64,000 bases of DNA from DTU089 sp964421815 (GTDB lineage Bacteria; Bacillota; Clostridia; Oscillospirales; Acutalibacteraceae). Shown one piece after another: positions 17,901 through 26,215 of the stretch; position 1 is the stretch's first letter; the number at the start of each line of letters is the position of its first letter. Both the position numbers and the translations under genes were made by a program. Below the pieces are notes generated by a model. It did no database searches. It saw nothing but the letters and a program-made list of their open reading frames with translations, and was not told the origin of the DNA. The stretch spans positions 107,553 through 171,552 of the forward strand of contig CAYQYT010000003.1 in NCBI GenBank assembly GCA_964421815.1, written 5' to 3'.

Positions 17901-18710
17901 GAAAAGAATCTGATCATCATTTAATTTTTTGTCGAGTTTTTTGAATATTCCGGCTACGGTTTTGCTGTAAACCTCGGTACTTATATCGTGATTACTTGTA
18001 CCTCTCCATGTGGGCATATAGCCATAGACCGTTTTGTTTTCAAGACCTAATTTTTTCCTTAACGCTTTTCCGCTTTCATCATTAAAGAATATTTCATTTC
18101 TCGGGTAGCCTGCCATAACAACCTTACCCGAATATAAAGGGTTAAGATTATAGCAATCCATCATCACATCCCTGGTAAAATCATTGGGAAAGGTAATGTA
18201 ATCAGCCTGCAAGAAGTTATGCTGAACATTATACATGGACTCTATGCCCAACCGCATATCTTTGCCTAGGGTCTTTAAGGGTGTGCCGTGCCAGGTTTGA
18301 ATATACTTCTGTCCCTCACGTTTAATAAAATAAACAGGGAATGAACTGTTGTTAATAAGATATTCGCTTGTTGCAAGTATTTTTGTATAATAATACGAAT
18401 TAACATCTACAAGTTCAACATTAAGTCCTATATCCTCAATAAACTTTTGGTGCTTTTTTTTATCTATTGTTCCGTAATAAATCTTATATTTGCCCGGGTA
18501 AGATTTTAAAATTTCTCTTACCATTGCAAGACCGGAGTCAGATATATTTGAGCCGTGAAAAGATTCTACAAGTATTGTATCAGGCTTGATTTTAAAATAT
18601 TTGTAAAAATATGCATAAAAGAATTTTAACTTTGGCGGCTTTGATAGAATCATTTTTTTGATTCTTTTTAATAATTTAATAATTTTTCTAAATAAAAGTA
18701 AAATATTCAT
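14976..18710 (-). CDS. Two-domain CDP-glycerol glycerophosphotransferase-family protein
   Basis: A 1244-aa protein with two TagB/TagF-type glycosyltransferase-like domains, the enzymes that prime or polymerise teichoic-type polyol-phosphate chains. Domain 1 (about 60-400) contains IQTWHGTPLKTLGKD (His141), MAGYPRNEIF, NFHPIL and ITDYSSVFFDY. Domain 2 (about 880-1240) repeats the set: FLQHGVTALK, TGFARWDAL, FYIHPKF and ITDYSSVCWDVY. Between them lies a ~450-residue region of no recognised fold. The N-terminus is basic and amphipathic (residues 5-25), as in membrane-associated TagF. GGAG lies 7 bases before the ATG at 18710. No tag or tar genes lie nearby. Acceptor and donor are unknown. Confidence 0.85.
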   Translation of the reverse strand: MNILLLFRKIIKLLKRIKKMILSKPPKLKFFYAYFYKYFKIKPDTILVESFHGSNISDSGLAMVREILKSYPGKYKIYYGTIDKKKHQKFIEDIGLNVELVDVNSYYYTKILATSEYLINNSSFPVYFIKREGQKYIQTWHGTPLKTLGKDMRLGIESMYNVQHNFLQADYITFPNDFTRDVMMDCYNLNPLYSGKVVMAGYPRNEIFFNDESGKALRKKLGLENKTVYGYMPTWRGTSNHDISTEVYSKTVAGIFKKLDKKLNDDQILFVNFHPILKNDVSLDSYKHIKPFPGGIDNYSFLNCCDALITDYSSVFFDYSLTKKPIILFMYDYDEYMHDRGMYMDVAELPFKKIYDVDEFVDVLAGGNLDFDSYEDTEYFKTFFKYDSPDISKKLLKLLFEDDESDLSITDYSVNTEKPLKVIYPQVIKTFADLNTISKVAGDDNVVYFERRWFKKEVGPTLHDYFNNDYKYVIVTKTTPRTYLEEILCKFKVKSALKAVQLREIKRTFPNLNIDPVFITEYSAYEKDCVIDSSNFRSVTVKSVEQVGKDLKVSFTNKDYELLNLVLIENQTITNVIEISEESRNSDSVIIPLQKFIENYEVYYKEKRKIGIVAACKSTGEKNVLLLTQKSKSVDIAGNYETPVLENYNLVKDYYKDNFKKLFACDTQRAKDLSEMYDLTVTDVKVAVLPYYFENALMLCFSSEDEYLAFSYQNGELKNVKTRSNKCMVTATFPIDSSAKITGVVLQYRSKVENVSIPVDFSVKTLKDKLLLKINITFTEDMPLQPIYWDLRVIIEKYGTKQPIMLSYDRNKIFLKLKFLAINCICRINKENIVFPYLGKNLALCFCYKENSEYDTAFVKLKEVFVYAVYKVFGSFWRKKNIWLVYEKFSNYAQDNGYFFFKYCMENLTDEQKKNIYYVIDKRSPDFKKVEQYGRNVIQFMSMKHMMYCLAMKICIASDSKPHLYKWRSTPSFIMNRLHKKKILFLQHGVTALKRVHTLFGKKGSSPMTYFVTTGKVEQEIAVNELLYTPETAPITGFARWDALQDKEDKNDRFILVMPTWRSWLEDVSDEEFMKSDYYEHYTSLLKSPELAKILKNGNTRLVFYIHPKFANYIENFKDFVSDRITYVPFGQEPLNELMMKCSMLITDYSSVCWDVYYLDKPVLFYQFDYEKYAIAHGSYINMETGLFGNRSTEESDLIKDIEHFINNGFVENEKDRVEAEKYFEYRDNNNSKRIYEFLKKNKY

Positions 18711-18843
18711 AAAAAACTCCGTTTTTACATTTCATATTTATAATTCACAAAAATGACTTCTAAATACATTTTTCGCTTATTCAATTATTTATAAACGACT
18801 GAAGAAATTTTTGTATAGTGTAAAAGCAGTAATTAACTTACAT

Positions 18844-20328
18844 TCAATCTTTTGTAAGCGTTTTTATGTACCTTTTGAAAAATGCAACGCCGCTTTCAAG
18901 GGCATCCACAGGAATTCTCTCGTTTGTGCCGTGAGTTGTGAGAAGAAGCGAGGTGGTTGTAAGATATGGTGAATAACGGTAAATATTATCGCATACCTCC
19001 TCGTATTGACGGGCATCAGTACCGCCCATAACAAGATACGGAGCCACAATGGCTTTTGAATCCATGGATTTACAAATCTTGCTGATGGCATCAAAAGCTC
19101 TCGAATCAGTGGGAGAAATCCTTGAGGGATTGCATCCGCCTATAAATTTAACCTCAGCCTTTGGTCCTGCATATTTTTTGATGTGTGCTTCAACATCCTC
19201 AATGGTCTGACCCGGCATAATACGGAAATTTACATTAACAGTTGCTTTTTGGGGAAGAACATTGGGTGCAGGACTGCCGTTTGACATCGTAACAGCAGTT
19301 GTTGTTCTCATCATAGAAGCAACGGGAGGAATATTTTCACAAACCGTTTTTACAAGGGGTTTCAAAATGGGCAAATTGCTCATTACACATCTTACGGGAT
19401 AAGTTGTATTTTTACCGATTTCATTGAAAAGTGAATAAAGTTGGTCGGTCATTTCAGCTTTGAACTGATGATTTTCAAGGTTGCACACAATTTTTGAAAG
19501 CTCACCCAACGCACTGTGTTTGGGGGGCTGAGAAGAATGTCCACCCTTTGCATTTACGGAAATTTCAAAATTTACGTGGCCTTTTTCCGCAATACCCACA
19601 CCGGCAAGGTGTCCGTCGATAACCTTATCAACCTTTGCTTCAAGGATTGCACCGCCCTCATCAAGAACGCTGTCAAGTTTAATGCCATTCTCTTTGAACC
19701 AGTTAGCAATACATACTGCACCGCAGGCTTCACCCTCTGCCATAACCTCTTCATTATGACCGAAACAAAGATAAACATCTCTTTCGGGAACATAACCCTC
19801 TTCAAGAAGAGTTTCAACTGCCTCCATAATACCTATGAGATGGTTTTTCATATCAAGGGCACCCCTACCCCAAACAAAGCCCTCAGCAACCTCACCGCTG
19901 AATGCAGGATATTTCCAATCATCCTCTGTTCCCGGTGTAACGGGCACAACATCTTGGTGAGAAAGCAAACAAACAGGCTCTTTTTCGGGATGCTCGCTCT
20001 TCCAATGATATATAAGACTGCGAGTTGAAATCATTTTCTTTTCAAGTTTTTGGTGAATTAAAGGGTATGAGGTTTCCAAAAATGTATGGAACTCATCAAA
20101 TACACTCCAGTCAACAATACTTTCATCTCTATTGGCAATGGTGGGTATCTGAATTGCTTTGGAAAGATTATTAACATATCTGTCGATATCAACTTTTTCA
20201 GGTTCTAATTTATCTGCATCGGAAATCGGTTCTGCTTTATATGTTGTTGCGGCTCTAACCATACTAACAGCAACGCCCGTTGCCGCGGCAACACCCAAAC
20301 CTGTTGCAAAAACTTTTGATTTTTTCAT
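18844..20328 (-). CDS. M20 metallopeptidase, carboxypeptidase S/PM20D1-like
   Basis: A dinuclear zinc amidohydrolase of the M20 family. Metal and catalytic residues appear in order: LLSHQDVVPV (His and Asp near residue 125), GRGALDMKN (bridging Asp near 157), HNEEVM (Glu base and ligand near 193), DEGGA (220), and THGTNERIPV (final His near 460). The spacing and the SHQDVVPV/GRGALDMK pattern resemble yeast CPS1 and mammalian PM20D1, which cleave (or make) N-acyl amino acids or dipeptides. The N-terminus (residues 1-30) is a signal anchor, so the active domain is extracytoplasmic or membrane-bound. The lidding dimerisation domain (about 225-350) is present. GGAGAG lies 8 bases before the ATG. 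The 494-aa length is normal. Confidence 0.85.
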   Translation of the reverse strand: MKKSKVFATGLGVAAATGVAVSMVRAATTYKAEPISDADKLEPEKVDIDRYVNNLSKAIQIPTIANRDESIVDWSVFDEFHTFLETSYPLIHQKLEKKMISTRSLIYHWKSEHPEKEPVCLLSHQDVVPVTPGTEDDWKYPAFSGEVAEGFVWGRGALDMKNHLIGIMEAVETLLEEGYVPERDVYLCFGHNEEVMAEGEACGAVCIANWFKENGIKLDSVLDEGGAILEAKVDKVIDGHLAGVGIAEKGHVNFEISVNAKGGHSSQPPKHSALGELSKIVCNLENHQFKAEMTDQLYSLFNEIGKNTTYPVRCVMSNLPILKPLVKTVCENIPPVASMMRTTTAVTMSNGSPAPNVLPQKATVNVNFRIMPGQTIEDVEAHIKKYAGPKAEVKFIGGCNPSRISPTDSRAFDAISKICKSMDSKAIVAPYLVMGGTDARQYEEVCDNIYRYSPYLTTTSLLLTTHGTNERIPVDALESGVAFFKRYIKTLTKD

Positions 20329-20343
20329 AATTATCTCTCCTAT

Positions 20344-23300
20344 TTAAAATTCGAATAATGAAATTTGATCACTGTCGGGCAAATCACCGAAAGCTCCGCA
20401 AGCTTTAAGCAAAGCAACCGTGGATTTACCGGCACCGGAGCGCACCTCAAAATCCTCAATTGAAGAAAAAGCCGTACCGCCGTCGTCCTTTGCGTTGGCA
20501 AGTTGCTCCGCCGCACTTTCGCCAACACCCGCAAGTGCCGAGAAAGGCATTCTGATTTTACCGTTCTCCGGCTCGTATGAATTTGCCGTGGATTTATAAA
20601 TATCAATGGGGAGGAATTCAATTCCGCGTATCATTGCTTCGTAAACAATCATCATAATTGTTTCTTTATCTTTTTCGGCATTGGATGCTTCCTTACCCTT
20701 GCTTTTTATCATCTGAAGTAAGGTTTTTACGGCTTCCTTGCCTTTTGACATTGATTCTGCATCAACATCACCACCGCGAACGGTAAGATATGCACAGTAG
20801 TATTCCAAAGGCTTATAAACCTTGAACCAGGCAAGACGAAGGGATGCAATAATATATGCCGCCGCGTGCGCTTTAGGGAACATATACTGAATCTTTTTAC
20901 AGGAATCAATATACCATTCGGGAACATCGTGTTCTCTCATCAGTGCTTCCTGTTCAGGCTTCAACTGTTTATTCTTCTTACGGACATCCTCCATAATATC
21001 AAATGCCTGTTTGGGCTCAAGACCCTTATGAAGAAGATAAACCATAATACTGTCACGTGTACCGATAACCTCGGAAATAGTACAAGTACCTTCTTTTATT
21101 AAATCCTGGGCATTGCCCAACCACACGGCAGTACCGTGGGAAAGTCCGGCAATCTGTATAAGGTCCGCAAAGGTTTGAGGCTTTGCTTCAAGTAACATTC
21201 CCTTTGTGAAATCAGTTCCCATTTCGGGAATGGAAAGCGTACCTGTCGGCCATCCCAATTCTTCCGCCGTAACACCCAAAGGCTCCGGAGAAGTACAAAG
21301 TTCATACAACTTTCTGTCACTTATATCAATGTCCATAACGTCAATGCCCGTTAAATCATAAAGATGCTTGTATATGGTGGGAACATCGTGCCCCAGTTCG
21401 TCAAGTTTCAAGAGTGTATCGTGCATTGAGTTGAAATCGAAGTGGGTTGTAATAATATCTTTCGTAGCATCGTCGGCAGGTCTCTGAACGGGAGTAAAAT
21501 CCTCAACCTCGTAGGTATTTGGCACAACAACCATACCGCCGGGATGCTGACCGGTAGTTCTCTTTACACCGGTACAACCCAAGGTTAAACGGTCTATTTC
21601 CGCTTTTGTTATGTTGAGACCCCGTTCTTCAACATATTTTTTAACAAAGCCGTAGGCTGTTTTTTCTGCAACACCTGAAATTGTGCCAGCCTTAAAAACA
21701 TAGGCTTTGCCGAAAAGTTCCTCCGTATATCTGTGGGATTGGCTTTGATATTCTCCGGCAAAGTTAAGGTCAATATCCGGTGATTTATCACCAAAGAAAC
21801 CAAGGAAGGTTTCAAAGGGGATTTCATGTCCGTCACGTATCAACGGAGTACCGCATTCCGGACAATTTTTTGCAGGTAAATCGAAACCGGAGCCAACCTC
21901 ATTATGCAAGAAAAATTCAGAGTATTTACAATTTGGGCAACGGTAATGGGGCTGCAAGGGGTTAACCTCGGAAATGCCCGCCATTATTGCAACAAATGAT
22001 GAGCCGACGGAACCTCTGGAGCCAACATAATAACCACATTCCTCCGAGTGCTTAACAAGGAGTCTTGCAATCATATAAAGTCCTGCAAATCCGTTTTCAA
22101 TAATGGATTTAAGTTCTTTTTCAAGTCTGTCCGCAACAACCTGGGGAACGGGGTCACCGTACCACTCTTTTGCTCTCTCCCAACAATGCTTTGTTAAATC
22201 CTCTTCAGCTCCGGGAATAACGGGGTTGAATGTACCGTCGGGAATGGGCAAAATGCCCGGTTCTATCATATCGGCGATATAATTTGTGTTGGTAACAACA
22301 ACTTCTTTTGCTGTTTCTTCACCGAGATATGAAAGATCCTCAAGCATCTCTGTTGTAGTTTTTAGGTAGAGGGGTGCTTGGTTGTCCGCATCCGGAAATC
22401 CCTGACCTGCTTGAAGAATCGCTCTGAATTTAGCATCATTCTTGTCAAGGAAATGAACGTCACCTGTTGCAACAGTTTTCTTACCCAATTCATCACCGAG
22501 GCTGATAATCATTCTGTTAATGTTCTCAATATCGGCATAGGAATTGATTTTTTCATGTTCAGCATCATTTTTAGTTATCATAAATTCGTTGTTACCCGTG
22601 GGTTGAATTTCAAGATAATCATAAAAAGAAGCAATCTGAAGAAGTTTTTCGTGGCTTTCCCCTGCCAAAATTGCACGGTACAACTCACCCGCTTCACAGG
22701 CACTGCCGATAATAAGTCCCTCACGTCTTTCCTCAATAAGACTCTTGGGCATTCTCGGTTTTCTGTGGAAATAATCAATATTAGAAGCGGAAACAAGCTT
22801 ATACAGATTTTTTAATCCCGTCTTGTTCTTCACCAAAAGAATACAGTGATAATATTTGTCCGCTTTAATTTCTTCAACAGTTTTCTTGGAACCGTCTTCG
22901 TTGTAATCGTTAACAAGGTAACATTCGCAACCGTAAATAATTTTAAAATCGGTGCCCCTTGCGGTGTTACAAGCCTCGGGGAAAGCCTGAACACATCCGT
23001 GGTCAGTAATGGCAATGGCCTTGTGCCCCCAACTCATAGCCCTTTTTACAATGGATTTTGCACTGCTCATTGCATCCATTGCGGACATATTGGTGTGAAG
23101 ATGGAGTTCAACACGTTTTTCTTCCGCTTCGTCAACAAAAGTGAGTTTGGATACCGTGGCAACACAGTTGGGACGGATTATAAAATCCTTTTTATAGTCA
23201 TCGTATGCCAGTACACCGCGCACAAGAACAGTCACACCGTCCTTGATTTTGGAATCGAGATACTCCAGATTTTCTTTTGTATCAAAGAATTTACAACCAA

Positions 23301-24060
23301 ATGAACCTGTATTATCCGTAACATTAAATTCGATAATATAACGCTTACCGTCCTTGGTCTCGCGTTTTTCGTACTTAAAAACGTCACCCCAAACAAAAAT
23401 CTGGCCGTCTTCATAAGACACCTCTGACATTGGCTTAGGTTTTTGATATTTAAAATTACCGATAATAGATTTAACCGTGTTAAAATCAAGGGGTACATCG
23501 GGAAAATTTTCATATTGCGCAGAGGGACGTAAAGTTTTATTTGAGGAATCTATTTCTTGTTGTTTTTTTAAAAACTCCGCTTCATCGGAATCCTTGCCTA
23601 TAAAAACAACATCTATTTCTCTGTTAAAATGGGTTTTTATGTATTCTCTCAAATACTTATCCGCTCCGGCGTTTATACAGATATCTCTTCCGCTTCTTAA
23701 AAAGTTCACGGTAAAAGTATCGTCAGAAAAAGTGGTATCTATTTCGTCAAAAAAACCGTTTGTTTGCGGAACGTTAACTTTTACAACTTTTAAAAGCATG
23801 GGGAAGCAGTTTTCTGTCAAAGCTTCCGGGGGTAAAACATATTCAAATTCAACACTTTTAAAATGGAGAGCGGATTTAATCTCGTTTGCAACGGCTTTTA
23901 GGCACATTATGTTTGAAAAAGCGTCTATATGCAAAAGAGCGCTCATGCACATTTCTTCTTTATTTATTGTTAAATCGGTGAATGTTGTCTGCTTTAACAT
24001 ATCACGATATTTTTCCGTGTTTATGTATTCACCGAAAATATTTAAAAAATTATACATCAT
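20344..24060 (-). CDS. polC: DNA polymerase III PolC-type, lacking the exonuclease insertion
   Basis: The replicative C-family polymerase of low-GC Gram-positives. Domains: N-terminal region (1-215), OB fold (about 220-300, starting EDGQIFVWGDVF), PHP part one with HLHTNMSAMDAMS near 317-330 and ITDHG, PHP part two from KNKTGLKNLYKLVS near 405, catalytic core with SRGSVGSSFVA near 685, zinc-finger cysteines CPNC/CPEC near 710-740, and PDIDLNFAGEYQ near 762 with the metal aspartates. The DnaQ-like exonuclease normally inserted within PHP (VFDxETTG to HxAxxD) is absent: the chain passes from YLVNDYNEDGSKK straight to PHP part two. The length of 1238 aa is about 200 short of Bacillus PolC. The ATG overlaps the ispG stop. 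Confidence 0.95.
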   Translation of the reverse strand: MMYNFLNIFGEYINTEKYRDMLKQTTFTDLTINKEEMCMSALLHIDAFSNIMCLKAVANEIKSALHFKSVEFEYVLPPEALTENCFPMLLKVVKVNVPQTNGFFDEIDTTFSDDTFTVNFLRSGRDICINAGADKYLREYIKTHFNREIDVVFIGKDSDEAEFLKKQQEIDSSNKTLRPSAQYENFPDVPLDFNTVKSIIGNFKYQKPKPMSEVSYEDGQIFVWGDVFKYEKRETKDGKRYIIEFNVTDNTGSFGCKFFDTKENLEYLDSKIKDGVTVLVRGVLAYDDYKKDFIIRPNCVATVSKLTFVDEAEEKRVELHLHTNMSAMDAMSSAKSIVKRAMSWGHKAIAITDHGCVQAFPEACNTARGTDFKIIYGCECYLVNDYNEDGSKKTVEEIKADKYYHCILLVKNKTGLKNLYKLVSASNIDYFHRKPRMPKSLIEERREGLIIGSACEAGELYRAILAGESHEKLLQIASFYDYLEIQPTGNNEFMITKNDAEHEKINSYADIENINRMIISLGDELGKKTVATGDVHFLDKNDAKFRAILQAGQGFPDADNQAPLYLKTTTEMLEDLSYLGEETAKEVVVTNTNYIADMIEPGILPIPDGTFNPVIPGAEEDLTKHCWERAKEWYGDPVPQVVADRLEKELKSIIENGFAGLYMIARLLVKHSEECGYYVGSRGSVGSSFVAIMAGISEVNPLQPHYRCPNCKYSEFFLHNEVGSGFDLPAKNCPECGTPLIRDGHEIPFETFLGFFGDKSPDIDLNFAGEYQSQSHRYTEELFGKAYVFKAGTISGVAEKTAYGFVKKYVEERGLNITKAEIDRLTLGCTGVKRTTGQHPGGMVVVPNTYEVEDFTPVQRPADDATKDIITTHFDFNSMHDTLLKLDELGHDVPTIYKHLYDLTGIDVMDIDISDRKLYELCTSPEPLGVTAEELGWPTGTLSIPEMGTDFTKGMLLEAKPQTFADLIQIAGLSHGTAVWLGNAQDLIKEGTCTISEVIGTRDSIMVYLLHKGLEPKQAFDIMEDVRKKNKQLKPEQEALMREHDVPEWYIDSCKKIQYMFPKAHAAAYIIASLRLAWFKVYKPLEYYCAYLTVRGGDVDAESMSKGKEAVKTLLQMIKSKGKEASNAEKDKETIMMIVYEAMIRGIEFLPIDIYKSTANSYEPENGKIRMPFSALAGVGESAAEQLANAKDDGGTAFSSIEDFEVRSGAGKSTVALLKACGAFGDLPDSDQISLFEF

Positions 24061-25106
24061 ATCTTATCAATTTCGTCAAGAAGTTCCTTGACTATATCTT
24101 TCTCAGGAATTTTTCTTAAAATTTCACCTTTTTTAAAGAGAACGGCACATCCGTCGCCACCGGCTATGCCCACATCCGCCTCTTTTGCTTCACCGGGTCC
24201 GTTCACCACGCAACCCATAACAGCAATTTTAACGGGCTTTTTTATATTTTTAACTGCTTCTTCCACTTCGTTTGCAAGTGAAACAAGGTCAATCTTTGTT
24301 CTTCCGCAAGTAGGACAGGAAACAATTTGCGGGGTTTCAACCCTGACATTCGCGGCTTTTAAAATGTCCTTTGCGGCATATATTTCTTTTACCGGGTCGT
24401 CAGTTATGGAAACCCTTACGGTATCACCGATACCTTTTAACAAGAGAGAACCGATACCTATGGATGATTTAATAAGAGAACTCCTTTCGGTTCCTGCCTC
24501 AGTAACCCCCAAATGCAATGGGTAATCACATCTTTCGGCAACAAGGGAATATGCCTCAACCATATTACCCACATGGGATGATTTAATTGAAATGACCGTA
24601 TCGTAAAATCCGCAATCTTCAAGAAGTTTAACGTGGCGGAAAGCACTTTCAACCATCGCTTCCGGAGTGGCGCCTCCGAATTTTTCCAACAAATCTTTTT
24701 CAACGGAGCCGGAATTGACCCCTATTCTAATGGGAACTTTTTTGAGAGCGCAAGCGTCGGCAACTGCAGCTACACGCTCTGCAGAACCGATATTTCCGGG
24801 ATTGATTCTTATTTTATCGACCCCTGCTTCAAGGCTTTCAAGGGCAAGTTTGTAATCAAAATGTATATCGGCTACAAGTGGAATTTGGCTCTGTTCTTTA
24901 AGTTTTCCCAAGACCCTAACCGCATCCATATCGGGTACAGCCATACGCACAATCTCACATCCTGCGGATTCAAGAGCTTTGACTTGATTCAAATTCCCCT
25001 GAAAATCATTTGCGGGAGCATTGAGCATTGACTGAATTGCAACAGGTGCATCTCCGCCTATTTTAACATTACCAACACTTACCTGTCTTGAAACACGTCT
25101 AATCAT
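24057..25106 (-). CDS. ispG: 4-hydroxy-3-methylbut-2-enyl diphosphate synthase (IspG/GcpE)
   Basis: An iron-sulfur enzyme converting MEcPP to HMBPP in the DOXP/MEP isoprenoid pathway. The N-terminus RRVSRQVSVGNVKIGGDAPVAIQSM is the family start, followed by a TIM barrel. C-terminal cysteines for the [4Fe-4S] cluster are in SCPTCGR near residue 261 and MGCVVNGPGEA near 295. The length of 349 aa matches the short bacterial form without an inserted domain. Its stop overlaps the polC start, and it lies 10 bases after rseP; both imply one transcript. Together with dxr and uppS upstream it makes undecaprenyl carrier lipid for the cell wall. Confidence 0.95.
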   Translation of the reverse strand: MIRRVSRQVSVGNVKIGGDAPVAIQSMLNAPANDFQGNLNQVKALESAGCEIVRMAVPDMDAVRVLGKLKEQSQIPLVADIHFDYKLALESLEAGVDKIRINPGNIGSAERVAAVADACALKKVPIRIGVNSGSVEKDLLEKFGGATPEAMVESAFRHVKLLEDCGFYDTVISIKSSHVGNMVEAYSLVAERCDYPLHLGVTEAGTERSSLIKSSIGIGSLLLKGIGDTVRVSITDDPVKEIYAAKDILKAANVRVETPQIVSCPTCGRTKIDLVSLANEVEEAVKNIKKPVKIAVMGCVVNGPGEAKEADVGIAGGDGCAVLFKKGEILRKIPEKDIVKELLDEIDKI

Positions 25107-25116
25107 AAAAATTCAC

Positions 25117-26196
25117 CTAAAACTGTTTTATAACATCATTGATTGAAATAACAACCATCAGCAAAAGCAAAAGAACAAGTCCCACTGTATGAACAATGCC
25201 CTCTTTTTTTGCGGGTATGGGCTTTCTTCTGATAATCTCTATGAAAATGAAGAACAATCTACCGCCATCAAGAGCGGGAATGGGAAGAAGATTAAACATA
25301 CCCACATTTATTGTGATCATTGAAAGGAAGTTGAGAGCCGTAAGGATTTTATCGCTGAACTGCTCGGGCTCAGCCGTGGATTCCGCAATAGCAGAAATAG
25401 TGCCTATGGGTCCTGAAACATCCTTCATACCATATTTACCCGTCACCATATCCACAAGGCTCAAGCGTACCATTTGTACTATTGACGCAGAGTCAAGAAT
25501 TGAGTTTTTTATAACGTTCAATGGGGTCGGTTCTTCACCGACAATGTAAAAATCCTGTTGAACATAGTTCCTGCCCTCATAGGCGAACTGCTTAAATTCC
25601 ACATCCTCCAACAGTATCTTTTCTCCGTCACGGACAACTGTTATATCAAGCTTGTTATCCGTATCACGCACCATATTAAAAGCTATTCCTTGAGAAGAAT
25701 AAACATTGGTATTATTGATTTTTACAATTACATCCCCGGCTTGCAGTCCGCTTTTGTCGCTTACGGAATCCTCCATAAAACTGTGAATTTGGCGCGTGCC
25801 TACCAAATCACCGCAAGAAAGACAAATACCTACGACAACTACACCCAAAATCAAGTTTAATACTGCCCCGGCAGCAATTATTATAAATCTTTGCCACGCA
25901 GGCTTGTTATTAAAGGCGCGGGGATTATCACTGTCCTCGTCCTCTCCCTCCATACTTACAAATCCACCGATCGGGAAAAGACGCAAAGCGTAGGTGGTTT
26001 CACCTTTTTTCTTTTTTAACAATTTGGGACCCATTCCCAAAGAAAACTCGTTAACTTTAACATCAAAGAGTTTTGCAAAGGAAAAATGTCCGAATTCATG
26101 AATTGCAATAATTATGCCAAAAAGAAAAATTGCAAGTAAAAAGGGCCAAACGCTACTCCAAATTGCGCCAATATTAGAAGCTACTATGGAAAACAC
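25117..26196 (-). CDS. rseP: Site-2 intramembrane metalloprotease RseP/RasP (M50)
   Basis: A zinc metalloprotease cutting transmembrane anti-sigma factors and leftover signal peptides within the membrane. The N-terminal helix carries IIIAIHEFGHF with the HExxH motif at His33-Glu34-His37. A single PDZ domain sits near residues 135-200 (SGLQAGDVIVKIN). NLLPIPALDGGR near residue 300 supplies the third zinc ligand Asp. Four hydrophobic segments are visible. The length of 359 aa suits a Gram-positive protein with one PDZ domain. It lies between dxr and ispG in the usual dxr-rseP-ispG order and is 20 bases after dxr. Confidence 0.94.
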   Translation of the reverse strand: MFSIVASNIGAIWSSVWPFLLAIFLFGIIIAIHEFGHFSFAKLFDVKVNEFSLGMGPKLLKKKKGETTYALRLFPIGGFVSMEGEDEDSDNPRAFNNKPAWQRFIIIAAGAVLNLILGVVVVGICLSCGDLVGTRQIHSFMEDSVSDKSGLQAGDVIVKINNTNVYSSQGIAFNMVRDTDNKLDITVVRDGEKILLEDVEFKQFAYEGRNYVQQDFYIVGEEPTPLNVIKNSILDSASIVQMVRLSLVDMVTGKYGMKDVSGPIGTISAIAESTAEPEQFSDKILTALNFLSMITINVGMFNLLPIPALDGGRLFFIFIEIIRRKPIPAKKEGIVHTVGLVLLLLLMVVISINDVIKQF

Positions 26197-26215
26197 CTCA
26201 CAATAAAATGATTGA

